NCBI GenBank assembly: GCA_037367405.1
Contig: JAZKJV010007260.1
Span: 124,001-188,000, forward strand
Direction of reading: 5' to 3'
DNA from: Ottelia alismoides
Lineage: Eukaryota > Streptophyta > Magnoliopsida > Alismatales > Hydrocharitaceae
Length of the DNA: 64,000 nucleotides
Within the stretch, counting starts at the first letter, position 1. Every line of letters begins with the position of its first letter. The position numbers and the translations under genes were made by a program. Below the pieces are notes generated by a model. The model was given only the letters and a program-made list of their open reading frames with translations, made no database searches and had not been told where the DNA came from. Positions 49,701-56,103 of this stretch are shown here, one piece after another.

Positions 49701-51869
49701 GAGTCCTCCCTAAAACTGTGCTATTTTTTGCAAGAGTTGTTACAATCGTCTCCTTCTACATTGATTTATACTTGTGTTCAGGTACTCAGTCAGTGCCATA
49801 TGATCACCAATACGCTAATTATCATCCTCCTTCCACTTCTTTAGATTGTGCATTCTTTCCTCTGTAATTACAGATAAACTGTTTTATTTGATTTAGCAAA
49901 GCATACAGGAAATTCAGTGTGCAGATCAAGGCATGGCTTTTGCGCTAATCGAAAATGCTCTGAGAGATCCAAAGGAGCCCGACCACGATCTACTAATGAG
50001 AATCGCTGATTCTATTGGATTGACTTCCAATCACGAACTCTTGGTTGAATGGATATCTTTGGAGAAGGAAAGGGGAAAGGCAGAGGCCATGCCAGAGGAA
50101 GAAACAGGGTTCTTATATCAAATTGTCAACTTATTCCATCAAATTAGAAACTGTCTGGAGAAACTGGATCAGTTTGCTTTGAAAAATGGAGTATCCATTC
50201 CTCCTTATTTTCGCTGCCATCTTTCATTGGAGATGATGGTTGAACCGGTGATTTTGGCCTCTGGACAGACGTATGAACGATTTTTTATACAAAAGTGGCT
50301 GGACAGTGGTTTAAAATTCTGTCCGAAAACGCGACAAAATCTGCCTCACACCTGTTTAGTTCCTAATGACATTGTTAAAGCACTGATCACAAGTTGGTGC
50401 AAGGAAAACGGAATAAGGCCTTGCCATTCTGTTGAATCTAGAAACATTATATTCCCGTGTTCGTGCTCGTCAGGCAGCGAGGATACCTGTAATGGAAGTA
50501 GCTGCCTTGACTCCGTCGACAAGGATTCCAATTCCAGAAACTGCTACGATTTCCGAAATGGATCTCAGCTTATTACTGGCATGTCATGCTATAATGGAGA
50601 GAAAGATGGTCTTGTAACCAGTCGTTGTCCATCCATCGTGCGGGAAACTCTAGATTTCAAGGCTTTGTTAGAACAAGAGCTCTACAGTCATGGCCGGAGC
50701 GATTCTATCTCGAGCATCAATTCCACAACGGAGCTGTTGGGAAGATCCAGAAACAAGACGAATTCGTGGGAGTGTGCATCATTTCCCTCCTCTAAAGATC
50801 TTGTGATTTCTCCTTGGTTTTCTTCTGATAGCGCTCGTTACTCCAAACCCGGGGATGTCAAGGAACATGAAGATCGTCAACTTTCTTGTGTCGGTATGGG
50901 ATCTGATGGCATAGATGCTGTTAACATTCAGAAGCTTGTGGATGATCTAAATTGTCCATCTAGCGAAGTGCAAGCAGCTGCCGCTCTGGAGCTGAGAATG
51001 CTCGCTAAGGATAGCCAGGAAAACCGCATCCTCATTGCGAGATGTGGAGCCATCATGCCACTCGTATCTCTACTGTATTCTAAAGAAAAGAGAGTTCAGG
51101 AAAATGCGGTTACTGCTCTATTAAACTTGTCCATTAATGACAACAAGAACAAGATCGCCATGGCGGAAGCAGGGGTTATCGATCCGTTTATCCATGTATT
51201 AAAACATGGTTCGGAAGAGGCCAAGGAGAACACTGCCGCGGCTCTATTCAGCTTGTCTACTATGGAAGAGTTCAGGATACACATAGGACGTTCTGGTGCG
51301 ATCAGACCCCTTGTGGACCTTTTAGGATACGGATCTCTCAGGGGTAAAAAGGATGCCACTGCTGCATTGTTTAACCTATCGATCTTCCACGAGAACAAGG
51401 CACGAATCGTCCGAGCTGGTGCCGTTAAGTACCTGGTTGAGCTGTTGGACCCTGAGATGGGCATGGTCGACAAGTCGGTGGCGCTTTTGGCCAATCTCTC
51501 CACGGTTGCGGAAGGTTGCTCGGCCATCAGCCAGGAAGGCGGCATTTCCTTGCTGGTTGAGGTGGTCGACTCGGGTTCGCAGAGAGGAAAAGAGAACGCG
51601 GCTTCTGCTTTGCTGCAACTGTGCATACACAGCCAGAAACTGGGGAGCATGGTTCTGCAAGAAGGGGCGATCCCACCTCTCGTAGCCTTGTCGCAACAGG
51701 GCACTCCCAGGGCGAAAGAGAAGGTAAACTATTTTGTGTGAGTAATCTAGATTAAGTTGGTGGTCGTAGAACCATCGATCATATGATTTGTTGTTCTTCG
51801 CAGGCGCAGCAGATCCTCGGCCATTTTCGGAGCCTGCGCGAGAGGGCTCCGGGTAAATCCAAGTCATAA
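25459..51869 (+). CDS. PUB4-like: PUB4-like U-box/ARM-repeat E3 ubiquitin ligase (4 coding exons, giant first coding intron)
   Basis: Coding exons 25459-25734, 49665-49781, 49897-51723 and 51804-51869 join in phase into 761 residues. The product transfers ubiquitin from an E2 to substrates. Residues 1-230 form the helical N-terminal domain typical of plant PUB proteins of the PUB2/PUB4 type. The U-box is at about 234-303 (from YFRCHLSLEMMVEPV), and armadillo repeats run from about 476 to 745, with a short C-terminus ending GKSKS. All three introns have GT-AG borders at phase 0. The first coding intron is about 23.9 kb and packed with transposons. Oddity: the conserved U-box Cys-Pro is Cys-His here. 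Family assignment is firm; orthology to PUB4 is inferred from recalled family sequence. Confidence 0.9.
25800..26476. other. Intron DNA with an LTR-like remnant and degenerate repeats
   Basis: 25820-26000 (ttatatagctcac, then 'gtaggactaaacacgg') resembles a degraded reverse LTR. 26340-26480 and 26982-27196 hold degenerate direct repeats around 'acccctggaagtaggctggcgg'. No gene. Confidence 0.35.
26485..26973. mobile_element. Ac-like hAT MITE with GGATACGGATAT-type subterminal repeats
   Basis: The right terminus reads inward TAGGGATGCAAACGG, an Ac-type hAT end; the left end is decayed (TAACGGTTACG). A perfect 8-bp duplication CCTGGAAG flanks it (26477-26484, 26974-26981). Both ends are rich in 'atccgtatccgt' repeats. 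489 bp, non-coding. Confidence 0.85.
27214..28024 (-). mobile_element. 5'-truncated LINE with 17-bp target duplication
   Basis: The minus strand ends in a poly(A) tail (poly-T at about 27212-27220 on the + strand). The element is flanked by the exact 17-bp repeat ggacctctagcgatgtt (27197-27213, 28025-28041). Only the 3' end of a LINE is present. Confidence 0.9.
27361..28014 (-). pseudogene. C-terminal zinc-binding region of a LINE reverse transcriptase (fragment)
   Basis: A 217-residue open fragment carrying the zf-RVT landmarks of plant L1-type ORF2: VWRDGVFSTRRAFRAI, LLWRIKLPERVIFFLWLL, RDRCARLF, CALCDGTLETSEHLFFQCP and IWAMWLGRN. The endonuclease and polymerase parts are missing because of 5' truncation. 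Confidence 0.88.
28042..29945. other. Intron DNA without a recognised gene
   Basis: AT-rich. Short ORFs near 28400-28805 overlap on both strands and show no domain. Nothing supported. Confidence 0.4.
29954..31167. mobile_element. Non-autonomous hAT element with CGATATATCG-type arrays
   Basis: Termini CATACAAGGCCGT (left) and, inward from the right, CAAGGAAGGCCGT. A perfect 8-bp duplication TTTCAAAC flanks it (29946-29953, 31168-31175). Palindromic motifs such as cgatatatcg and gatatcgat fill both subterminal regions. The interior includes a 31-bp tandem duplication (30631, 30662) and a C/G-rich patch at about 30317-30420. Confidence 0.85.
31176..32957. other. Intron DNA with a second GATATATC-type fragment
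   Basis: 31611-31802 repeats the cgatatatcg-type motifs of the element at 29954 and starts with CAAG, but I could not define a right end or a target duplication. The rest shows no gene. Confidence 0.45.
32963..33368 (-). repeat. 3' LTR of nest-host Copia, containing a MITE
   Basis: TGTTGAGAG...TAACA. Without the 248-bp MITE and its 3-bp duplication it is about 155 bp, against 139 bp for the partner LTR, which lacks about 16 bp around 'atggggtttcttat'. Confidence 0.88.
33066..33313. mobile_element. Tourist-like MITE inside the Copia LTR
   Basis: Ends GGCCCTGTTTGGTTGGAGAA and, inward from the right, GGGTGCGTTCGGTTCGAGAA. TTA duplication at 33063-33065 and 33314-33316. 248 bp, non-coding. Confidence 0.88.
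33369..34216 (-). pseudogene. Copia pol 3' part: end of reverse transcriptase and RNase H
   Basis: On the minus strand: YFLGINVIR, YCMDILTEASLLGCK, RYRSLIGKLLYLTITRPDIS, then after a frame change DVDYASSPEDKRSTTGYAMF, SSAEAEYMA, HCDNKSATYI and NPVFHERTKHIEV. These are the end of the RT and the Copia RNase H. Frames change near 33920, and the 5' part is separated by a hAT insertion. Confidence 0.88.
34225..37865 (+). mobile_element. Ac-like hAT transposon with transposase gene, 3.6 kb
   Basis: Termini TAGGGATGAG and, inward from the right, TAGGCATGAG. A perfect 8-bp duplication AGCATATG flanks it (34217-34224, 37866-37873). Both subterminal regions are full of CCCGA/TCGGG-type repeats (34240-34460 and 37695-37855). 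A plus-strand hAT transposase lies in the middle. It sits inside the Copia reverse-transcriptase region. Confidence 0.93.
35074..37110 (+). pseudogene. hAT (Ac/RICESLEEPER-like) transposase with two in-frame stops
   Basis: One frame runs from ATG 35074 to 37110 with TAG at 35149-35151 and 35815-35817. A BED-type zinc finger (about 35200-35360) lacks a metal ligand: it reads CRCNHYKK where C-x2-C is expected. The RNase H-like core follows (ITTDMWSS, LTIDNASTNDV, FRVRCWTHILNLIV, LDVSTRWNSTFLML). The C-terminal hAT dimerisation domain is well kept (ILAIPVSTVASESAFSTGGR, RSRLHPKTVEALIC). An active protein would cut and move the element. As it stands it encodes only fragments unless readthrough occurs. 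Confidence 0.9.
37866..38243 (-). pseudogene. Copia reverse-transcriptase middle segment (palm region)
   Basis: The minus strand gives YVLKQSPRAWFDKL, LVVYVDDMVII (the YVDD catalytic motif) and KVFVTKDLGQI. It continues at 34216 after the hAT insertion and comes from 43242 across the nested Copia insertion. Confidence 0.88.
38249..43236 (+). mobile_element. Plus-strand Ty1/Copia retrotransposon nested in the first Copia
   Basis: LTRs 38249-38390 (142 bp) and 43097-43236 (140 bp), both starting TGTAGAGAG and ending CCAACA. The GATAG duplication (38244-38248, 43237-43241) is perfect. Primer site tggtatcagagcc begins at 38391; purine tract ttgagggggag precedes the 3' LTR. Total 4988 bp. A C-rich leader (38400-38720) precedes gag. 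The LTRs differ at several sites. Confidence 0.95.
38826..43141 (+). pseudogene. Copia gag-pol polyprotein with frameshifts and stops
   Basis: Domain order: Gag from MSENKVDMPSIG; CCHC knuckle (CTFCHRTCHSEDTC near 39560) after a frameshift at about 39460; protease (WIMDSGATHHL near 39850) after another; integrase with zinc motif (HLCFGHL...CEACQLGKHH) and catalytic landmarks VVVDDFSR, VRTDNALEF and TSQQNGVAEKKH; reverse transcriptase (KWIFTVKY, YGLKQSSMAWF, VVYADDILV near 42140); in-frame TAA at 42384-42386; RNase H (ADADYAGCPKD, QCDNQAALF) with a last frameshift at about 42770. The polyprotein supplies capsid, cutting, integration and copying functions. Not functional as written. Confidence 0.92.
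43242..44602 (-). pseudogene. Copia protease-integrase-RT N-terminal part, decayed
   Basis: Minus-strand pieces in several frames: protease LAPMWIIDSGASTHIT near 44550-44602 followed by a stop; integrase pieces (CAYTSQQNGVAKRN near 44180, then GYRHYDLVGHCYYVSVDVTF near 43880); RT start (MAMNEEMDALTSRGTWDLV near 43450, then RAKGFTQTFSVDYFETS near 43300). Broken by the nested Copia at 43241 and the hAT MITE at 44603. Confidence 0.82.
44603..46035. mobile_element. Non-autonomous hAT element with CCGCATATGCGG-type repeats
   Basis: Termini CAAGGTTCAGAAATG and, inward from the right, CTATGTTCGGAAATG. A perfect 8-bp duplication CATGGGAG flanks it (44595-44602, 46036-46043). Clusters of 'ccgcatatgcgg' motifs lie at 44615-44710 and 45880-46020. 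No transposase. Another hAT element sits inside it. Confidence 0.92.
45303..45754. mobile_element. hAT MITE with CCGACTAGTCGG-type repeats, nested in another hAT element
   Basis: Termini CAAGCTTGCAAAAG and, inward from the right, CAAGGTTGCAGAAAG. The 8-bp duplication GATGCATC (45295-45302, 45755-45762) is exact and palindromic. Repeats of cgactagtcgg fill 45318-45450 and 45650-45735, with a poly-G run at 45341-45354. 452 bp. Confidence 0.93.
46044..47049 (-). pseudogene. Copia gag of the nest-host element
   Basis: Starts MATTPSEIKPPFSVSNMMMH at 47049 and continues with GTGNYVIWSR. It is broken by frame changes and a stop near 46810, then resumes METTKEMWDELEQTHSQ, SASQGESTLVEYYRQLMGL and HQFLTFDTLPTIKVIFRHL, a typical Copia Gag (UBN2-type) region. 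It ends at the hAT insertion at 46043. Confidence 0.82.
47603..47741 (-). repeat. 5' LTR of nest-host Copia
   Basis: TGTGGAGAGAAG...CCTAACA, 139 bp, matching 32963-33368 with the MITE removed. Followed by the GGGAG duplication. Confidence 0.88.
47747..48187. other. Intron DNA, part of an old duplicated segment
   Basis: 47815-47945 is a diverged relative of 48765-48895 (shared order: 'gtggtgccact', 'agccc...cctttatagattcc', 'agagttcgag...gtttgagagata'). No gene. Confidence 0.45.
48188..48710 (-). mobile_element. 5'-truncated LINE fragment
   Basis: Minus-strand ORF 48265-48704, in two frames, with zf-RVT landmarks (CDLIWRLGLQERIGFFLW, CPMCGNEMETLEHLFFQCH, VWAIWLACNDVLF). The 3' region 'gggggaagcacgctttggtg...tgcccc' parallels that of the LINE at 27214. 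No exact target duplication found. Confidence 0.8.
48711..49664. other. 3' end of giant intron with LTR-like remnants
   Basis: 48950-49147 looks like a diverged reverse LTR of the 1-5730 family ('cctattccatgaggagcgaga', 'tttatatagcccc', 'gatgtgggactaaa'). 49210-49300 has a purine tract and LTR-like start in forward orientation (ctccatcttgaggatgag then tgttgagaattg). No coding. Confidence 0.4.
49665..49781 (+). CDS. PUB4-like: PUB coding exon 2 (39 codons)
   Basis: VFQIGTLIMKVQESS...STLIYTCVQ, between acceptor gcag|gtt and donor cag|gtact. It matches the helical N-terminal domain of PUB4-type proteins (LLQSSPST block). Confidence 0.85.
49897..51723 (+). CDS. PUB4-like: PUB coding exon 3 (609 codons): U-box and ARM repeats
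   Basis: Starts QSIQEIQCADQG just after acceptor atttag. It contains FALIENALRDPKEP, the U-box (FRCHLSLEMMVEPVILASGQ, YERFFIQKWLDSG, CPKTRQNLPHT), a poorly conserved Ser-rich linker, then ARM repeats (EVQAAAALELRMLAKDSQEN, VQENAVTALLNLSINDN and following). Ends at PRAKEK, donor aag|gtaaac. Confidence 0.93.
51804..51869 (+). CDS. PUB4-like: PUB coding exon 4 (21 codons and stop)
   Basis: AQQILGHFRSLRERAPGKSK and a final S, then TAA. This fits the conserved family ending after the last ARM repeat. Confidence 0.88.
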   Translation, partial: AQQILGHFRSLRERAPGKSKS

Positions 51870-53450
51870 TATATAACCCTTCTGGCTTTCTTTGATTTGT
51901 ATTTATTCTTTTCTTATGGCTTGTTTGCATTCGAGTGCACATATGTATATATCTCTGGGTGGTATTATATCATATTAGATTGGGTATGCATGTCGTGTAA
52001 TTTTTTGTTGATTTTGTTGGGCGCTAGACGGAACAAACACTCAGGTGGCTGTAGTGATTAGAGCTCTTGATTGTTTGCTTTCTTCCTTGGATTCCTGGTT
52101 TGTGTTCATCTATTTTTAGATTATATGTACTCATCAAGAGATCATGGGATTGATGCTGCATGCTTAATGATATTTTCAAATATAATGATGTTTTCATTGC
52201 TATACTACCAACAATGGTTAATATAATAACGATCATATGATACCTATCTTGTAAAAAAAATACAAATAATTGCCACCACTACAACAAAGTGACCTAATGT
52301 ACCAAATAACTTGGATATTCATTGTTATACCTTTCGACGATAAATATGTAGCAATGAATATTATTGTTGCTAAATTATATTTTGTTGTAATTTGAAAAGA
52401 AAGTTGAAATCATCGCTAAAAGTTCATAGACCAATGAATACCGTTGTCTTTTGGAAGAAGATTTTATTAATCGATACTAATTTAGCGACGATTAGAAGAA
52501 ATATTGATGCATAATCATCGTGACATTATTCGTTGCTAGCAACATAGAAATGCATATGATATCCATCCGTCACAACATCAAAGAACCAAGCAATTTTTAT
52601 TATTCAATGTTATATAGATTACTATAAAGTAGATATGGCGATAAATGCTAAGTTATTCACTGCCATAAATCAACTCTATTGCATTGTATTTTAAGCAATG
52701 ATTAGTAAAAATTTTCATAACAAAGGCAAACCGGATAATTGTTACTATATGATACGCCCCATTAGCAATAATAATAGTAACGGGCACTTCTTTTGTCGAA
52801 AATTTCAAGGACAAGGAAGTTTCTTTCATTATTAATATAACTTATACGAGGAAAGGAAACCTAATTCATGATGTAGCTAACCTTAACTACTTCATTCTCA
52901 TTTTTGGCAAATTTTTTTATTTTTTGAAAAAATACCGCCATTTTCATAACTATATCCCTCTAACATGTCATTTAAATTTATCAAAAAAAGACACTCCTAT
53001 GCCCTCCATCCAGAACAGGCTGAATACAACAACCAAGATCGTTAAAATTACTTGCTCTAGATGGAGGTTATAGGAGTCTCCGTTTCCAACGAAATTGGAA
53101 TGACATATTAGGGGGATATAGTGATGAAAATCATTGGTGGTATTTTTCAAAGAAATAAAAAAAATTGCTAAAAACGAGAGGGGTGTATGTAAGATTATCT
53201 ACTTCATGAAGTAGCTCCCTTTTCTCAACTTATGTTTATTTTAAAATATAAATACAAATCCACATACCAATATTGACAAATATAAAAAAAGTATTGTTAT
53301 ATTGTTATAAATGAATATAATATTAAACGAGTACAATCTAGATGTGAATTATACTAGAAGTACTTTGTAGATCAACTTACACATACTTTTTTGGAATTTA
53401 CACGTACATTATGTATATTTCTTCACAATAGTTACATCAACAACGGTGAA
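51870..53450. other. PUB 3' flank and AT-rich DNA
   Basis: 3' UTR presumably within the first 300 bp (no single poly(A) signal stands out). 52275-52750 contains several variants of 'agcaatgaatattattgttgct', suggesting a decayed element. No gene. Confidence 0.4.
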
Positions 53451-53459
53451 AGAAGCACT

Positions 53460-53670
53460 ATAAAATTTATTTCACACAACTGTACATATATCTACAAATA
53501 TATTTGTATATTAAAACGGATATACGGACAAGAATATTTACGAATGTAAAAGTGGCATCCATATTCGTGCCTAGTATAAAATGAACAAGGATACAGATGT
53601 CAAAATCCATATAAAACGTATACGGTAGCGGTTCAGATAAGATAGTTTTCGACTCTAGTTTTCTTCCTGC
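53460..53670 (-). mobile_element. Relic of the Ac-like MITE family seen at 26485
   Basis: On the minus strand it aligns with 26485-26700 (shared 'ccgtatacgttttatatgg', 'attttgacatctgtatcc', 'catatccgtttt'-type order). Ends and target duplication are not resolved. Confidence 0.6.
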
Positions 53671-54540
53671 ACAAGTTGGATATGATGTATAGGTGGGGGT
53701 CAAAAAGACAGGAAGTGTATCGTGTATTTTCATCGGAAGAAATTCACATAGTCAAAGTCGTTGACATTTAGAGGGCGGATGTAAACATTATATGCTGACC
53801 ATATATAGTACAAAGCGCGTTGGACTATCCCAATATCTCAGAGGCGAACGTGATGTCGATGTCCATTGTTGGAAGGCTTCTGAAATGTCCACGCGCTTGC
53901 GGGCTGGAAGGGAAACTGGACTCGACCGGCTCCGTCGATCGGAGGTTGAAGCTCGACGGCGACCCCGTGCCTTGAGCGGCATAGCTATGAAGTGGAACGC
54001 GGTCGCAATGGAAGCCGGTGTTGCGTAAAAAGCACTGAGACGATTGTACTAGAGGCATTTGTTGCTGCACTGTCAAGACGATTTATATAACAACGGTTAT
54101 TTGTTGACTTGACTTTTGTTGTTACTTAACCATGCTTAACGCTTTCGGGTTAATGCATGACCGTTCGATATGATTGGTTGGAATGATTTCAAGACGAGAT
54201 TTATGAATCATGATGGTGGCAGATTAGAGTGGTTGCTGCTCAATTTCAGATTATCCTTACACCAGATCTATTATCTGATGCTTTAATTCAAATACACACA
54301 CGAATATTAGCTATTGATCATGATGCTTTTTATGATTTCGAGACGAGATTTATGAATCATGATGCTTGATTTTCTTCGTATTAAGTGGACTTGCATACTT
54401 CTTGTATTGATCTTTGTCAATGTTGGGGGAAAATGAATGTGGAATCAGTCGTTATAGAAGCATCACTGTGACAAAATGGTGCTATAGCAACTGATAAAAT
54501 CCAGGATTCGTTGTTATATATAGATATAGAGGGTCGATTT
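53671..54540. other. Spacer with a GC-rich patch
   Basis: 53820-54030 is locally GC-rich with ORFs on both strands but no domain. The phrase 'acgagatttatgaatcatgatg' occurs twice, near 54195 and 54342. Confidence 0.35.
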
Positions 54541-54903
54541 TGTGAGATGGACTTTTTGTGAGACGGTGAGATGGGTAATCTCAACCGTTTATTCTACCAT
54601 CATTCACGGCATGAAACAATGATAGATTTAGATAGTATAATGAGTGGAACGTGTGTTTCAAATTTCGTGTAAAAAAACACTCCTAACATGTCTATCTGAA
54701 GGGGTCAATTTCAACAATTCTGATATAGTTAAAATTTGACAGTCTTGATGGAGGGGATAGAAGTCTTGAATTGAGTTGAATTTTCAATGACACCATGATG
54801 ATATATAGTGATCTAAATATCGTCAGGTTTCATGCCGTGAATGATGGTAAAATGAGTGGTTGAGATTACGCATCTCACCATTTCACAAAAGCCTATCTCA
54901 CAG
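54541..54903. mobile_element. Foldback MITE, type A
   Basis: Long inverted arms: left 54541-54617 ('gagacggtgagatggg...ccatcattcacggcatgaaa') and right about 54826-54903 as its imperfect reverse complement. It is followed by CT and TA microsatellites. Confidence 0.75.
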
Positions 54904-54937
54904 GATCCCCTCCCCCTATCTCTCTCTCTCTCTCTTA

Positions 54938-54969
<32 letters not shown>

Positions 54970-55538
54970 GATAGATGTGGATGATCATGTGAGAGCCAAA
55001 AACTGTGAGAGCATGAGAGCAGTGCATATGTACCACTAGATTATGCTCTTCTCTCCTCTCCTGAAATCAATCAGGAGAGACATGACAGAATCTAGTGTCC
55101 AGAATCACTGCTCTCATAGATTTTGACTCTCACCTCACATGATCAATCTATATATATAGAGAGAGGAGGGGTTGATCCTGTGAGAGCAAAAATCTTTGAG
55201 AGCATGAGAGCAATGATTCTGGACCACTAGATTCTATCATATCTCTCCTGATTGATTTCGAGAGGAGAGAGAAGAGCATAATCTAGTGGTCCAGATTCAT
55301 TGCTCTCATGCTCTCATAGTTTTTGGCTCTCACAGGATCAACCATATATATATATATATAAGGTTGATCCTGTGAGAGCCAAAAACTGTGAGAGCATGAG
55401 AACAGTGAGTCTGGACCACTAGATGATGTCATCCCTCTCCTGAATGATTAGAGGAGGAGAGAGATGGGCAGAATCTAGTGGTTCAAATTCACCGCTCTCA
55501 TGCTCTTACAGTTTTTAGCTCTCACAGTTTCAGTCCTA

Positions 55539-55569
<31 letters not shown>

Positions 55570-55745
55570 GGGTGATCCCGTGAAAGCCAATATCTGTGAG
55601 AGCGTGAGAGCAGTGAATCTGGACCAACAGATTCTGCTCTTCTCTCTCCTCCTGCAATCAATGAGGGAGAAATGACATAATCTAGTGCACCAGAATCAGT
55701 CCTCTCATGCTCTCACAGATTTTAGCTCTCACAAGATCACCATTA
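54970..55745. repeat. Tandem group of four ~170-180-bp foldback MITEs in TA microsatellites
   Basis: Four related palindromic units at about 54976-55146, 55170-55343, 55362-55542 and 55571-55742. Each has arms of the form 'gatcctgtgagagccaaaa' then 'tgtgagagcatgagagcagtg', mirrored on the other side, and each is separated from the next by (TA)n, (TG)n or (GA)n tracts. No coding. Insertion into TA repeats recalls the Micron-type MITEs described in rice. Confidence 0.85.
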
Positions 55746-55767
55746 TATATATATATATATTTGACTG

Positions 55768-55850
55768 ATCTTATGAGATGAGCTTTTGTGAGATGGTGAG
55801 ATGAGAAATCTCAACCGCTCATTTTACCATCATTCATGACATGAAACCTA
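55768..55850. repeat. Half copy of foldback MITE type A
   Basis: Corresponds to the left arm of 54541-54903 ('gagatggtgagatgagaaatc', 'ccatcattcatgacatgaaacc') with no matching right arm. Confidence 0.6.
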
Positions 55851-56103
55851 GGGGGATTTCATAACCACTTTCATCCTCATTTTTAAGTAGATTTTGATGG
55901 ATGTTGAGATATATATAGATATATTTTACCTCATTTCATTTTAAAATGTCATGTTCAAGTAGATATTTTTCATTATACATATCCACATATGTAGGTAGAA
56001 TATTCTAGCCTGACATGTATAATTATATATTTACAAATAGAAAATTACCGAGAAAAAAATACAAATTACTAAATTCCTAACAAGATCAACATCTACGTAT
56101 AAG

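Noticed and set aside
49933..51741. Treating the 602-codon ORF alone as the whole PUB gene
   Set aside because: The frame reads through the donor at 51723/51724 and lacks the family C-terminus; upstream exons 1 and 2 join in phase and supply the expected N-terminal domain.
52275..52750. Possible CACTA transposon end (cactacaacaaa)
   Set aside because: No matching inverted end or 3-bp target duplication was found and there is no transposase.
53792..54076. GC-rich ORFs on both strands, possibly a small gene
   Set aside because: No domain, overlapping opposite frames, no splice or family support.
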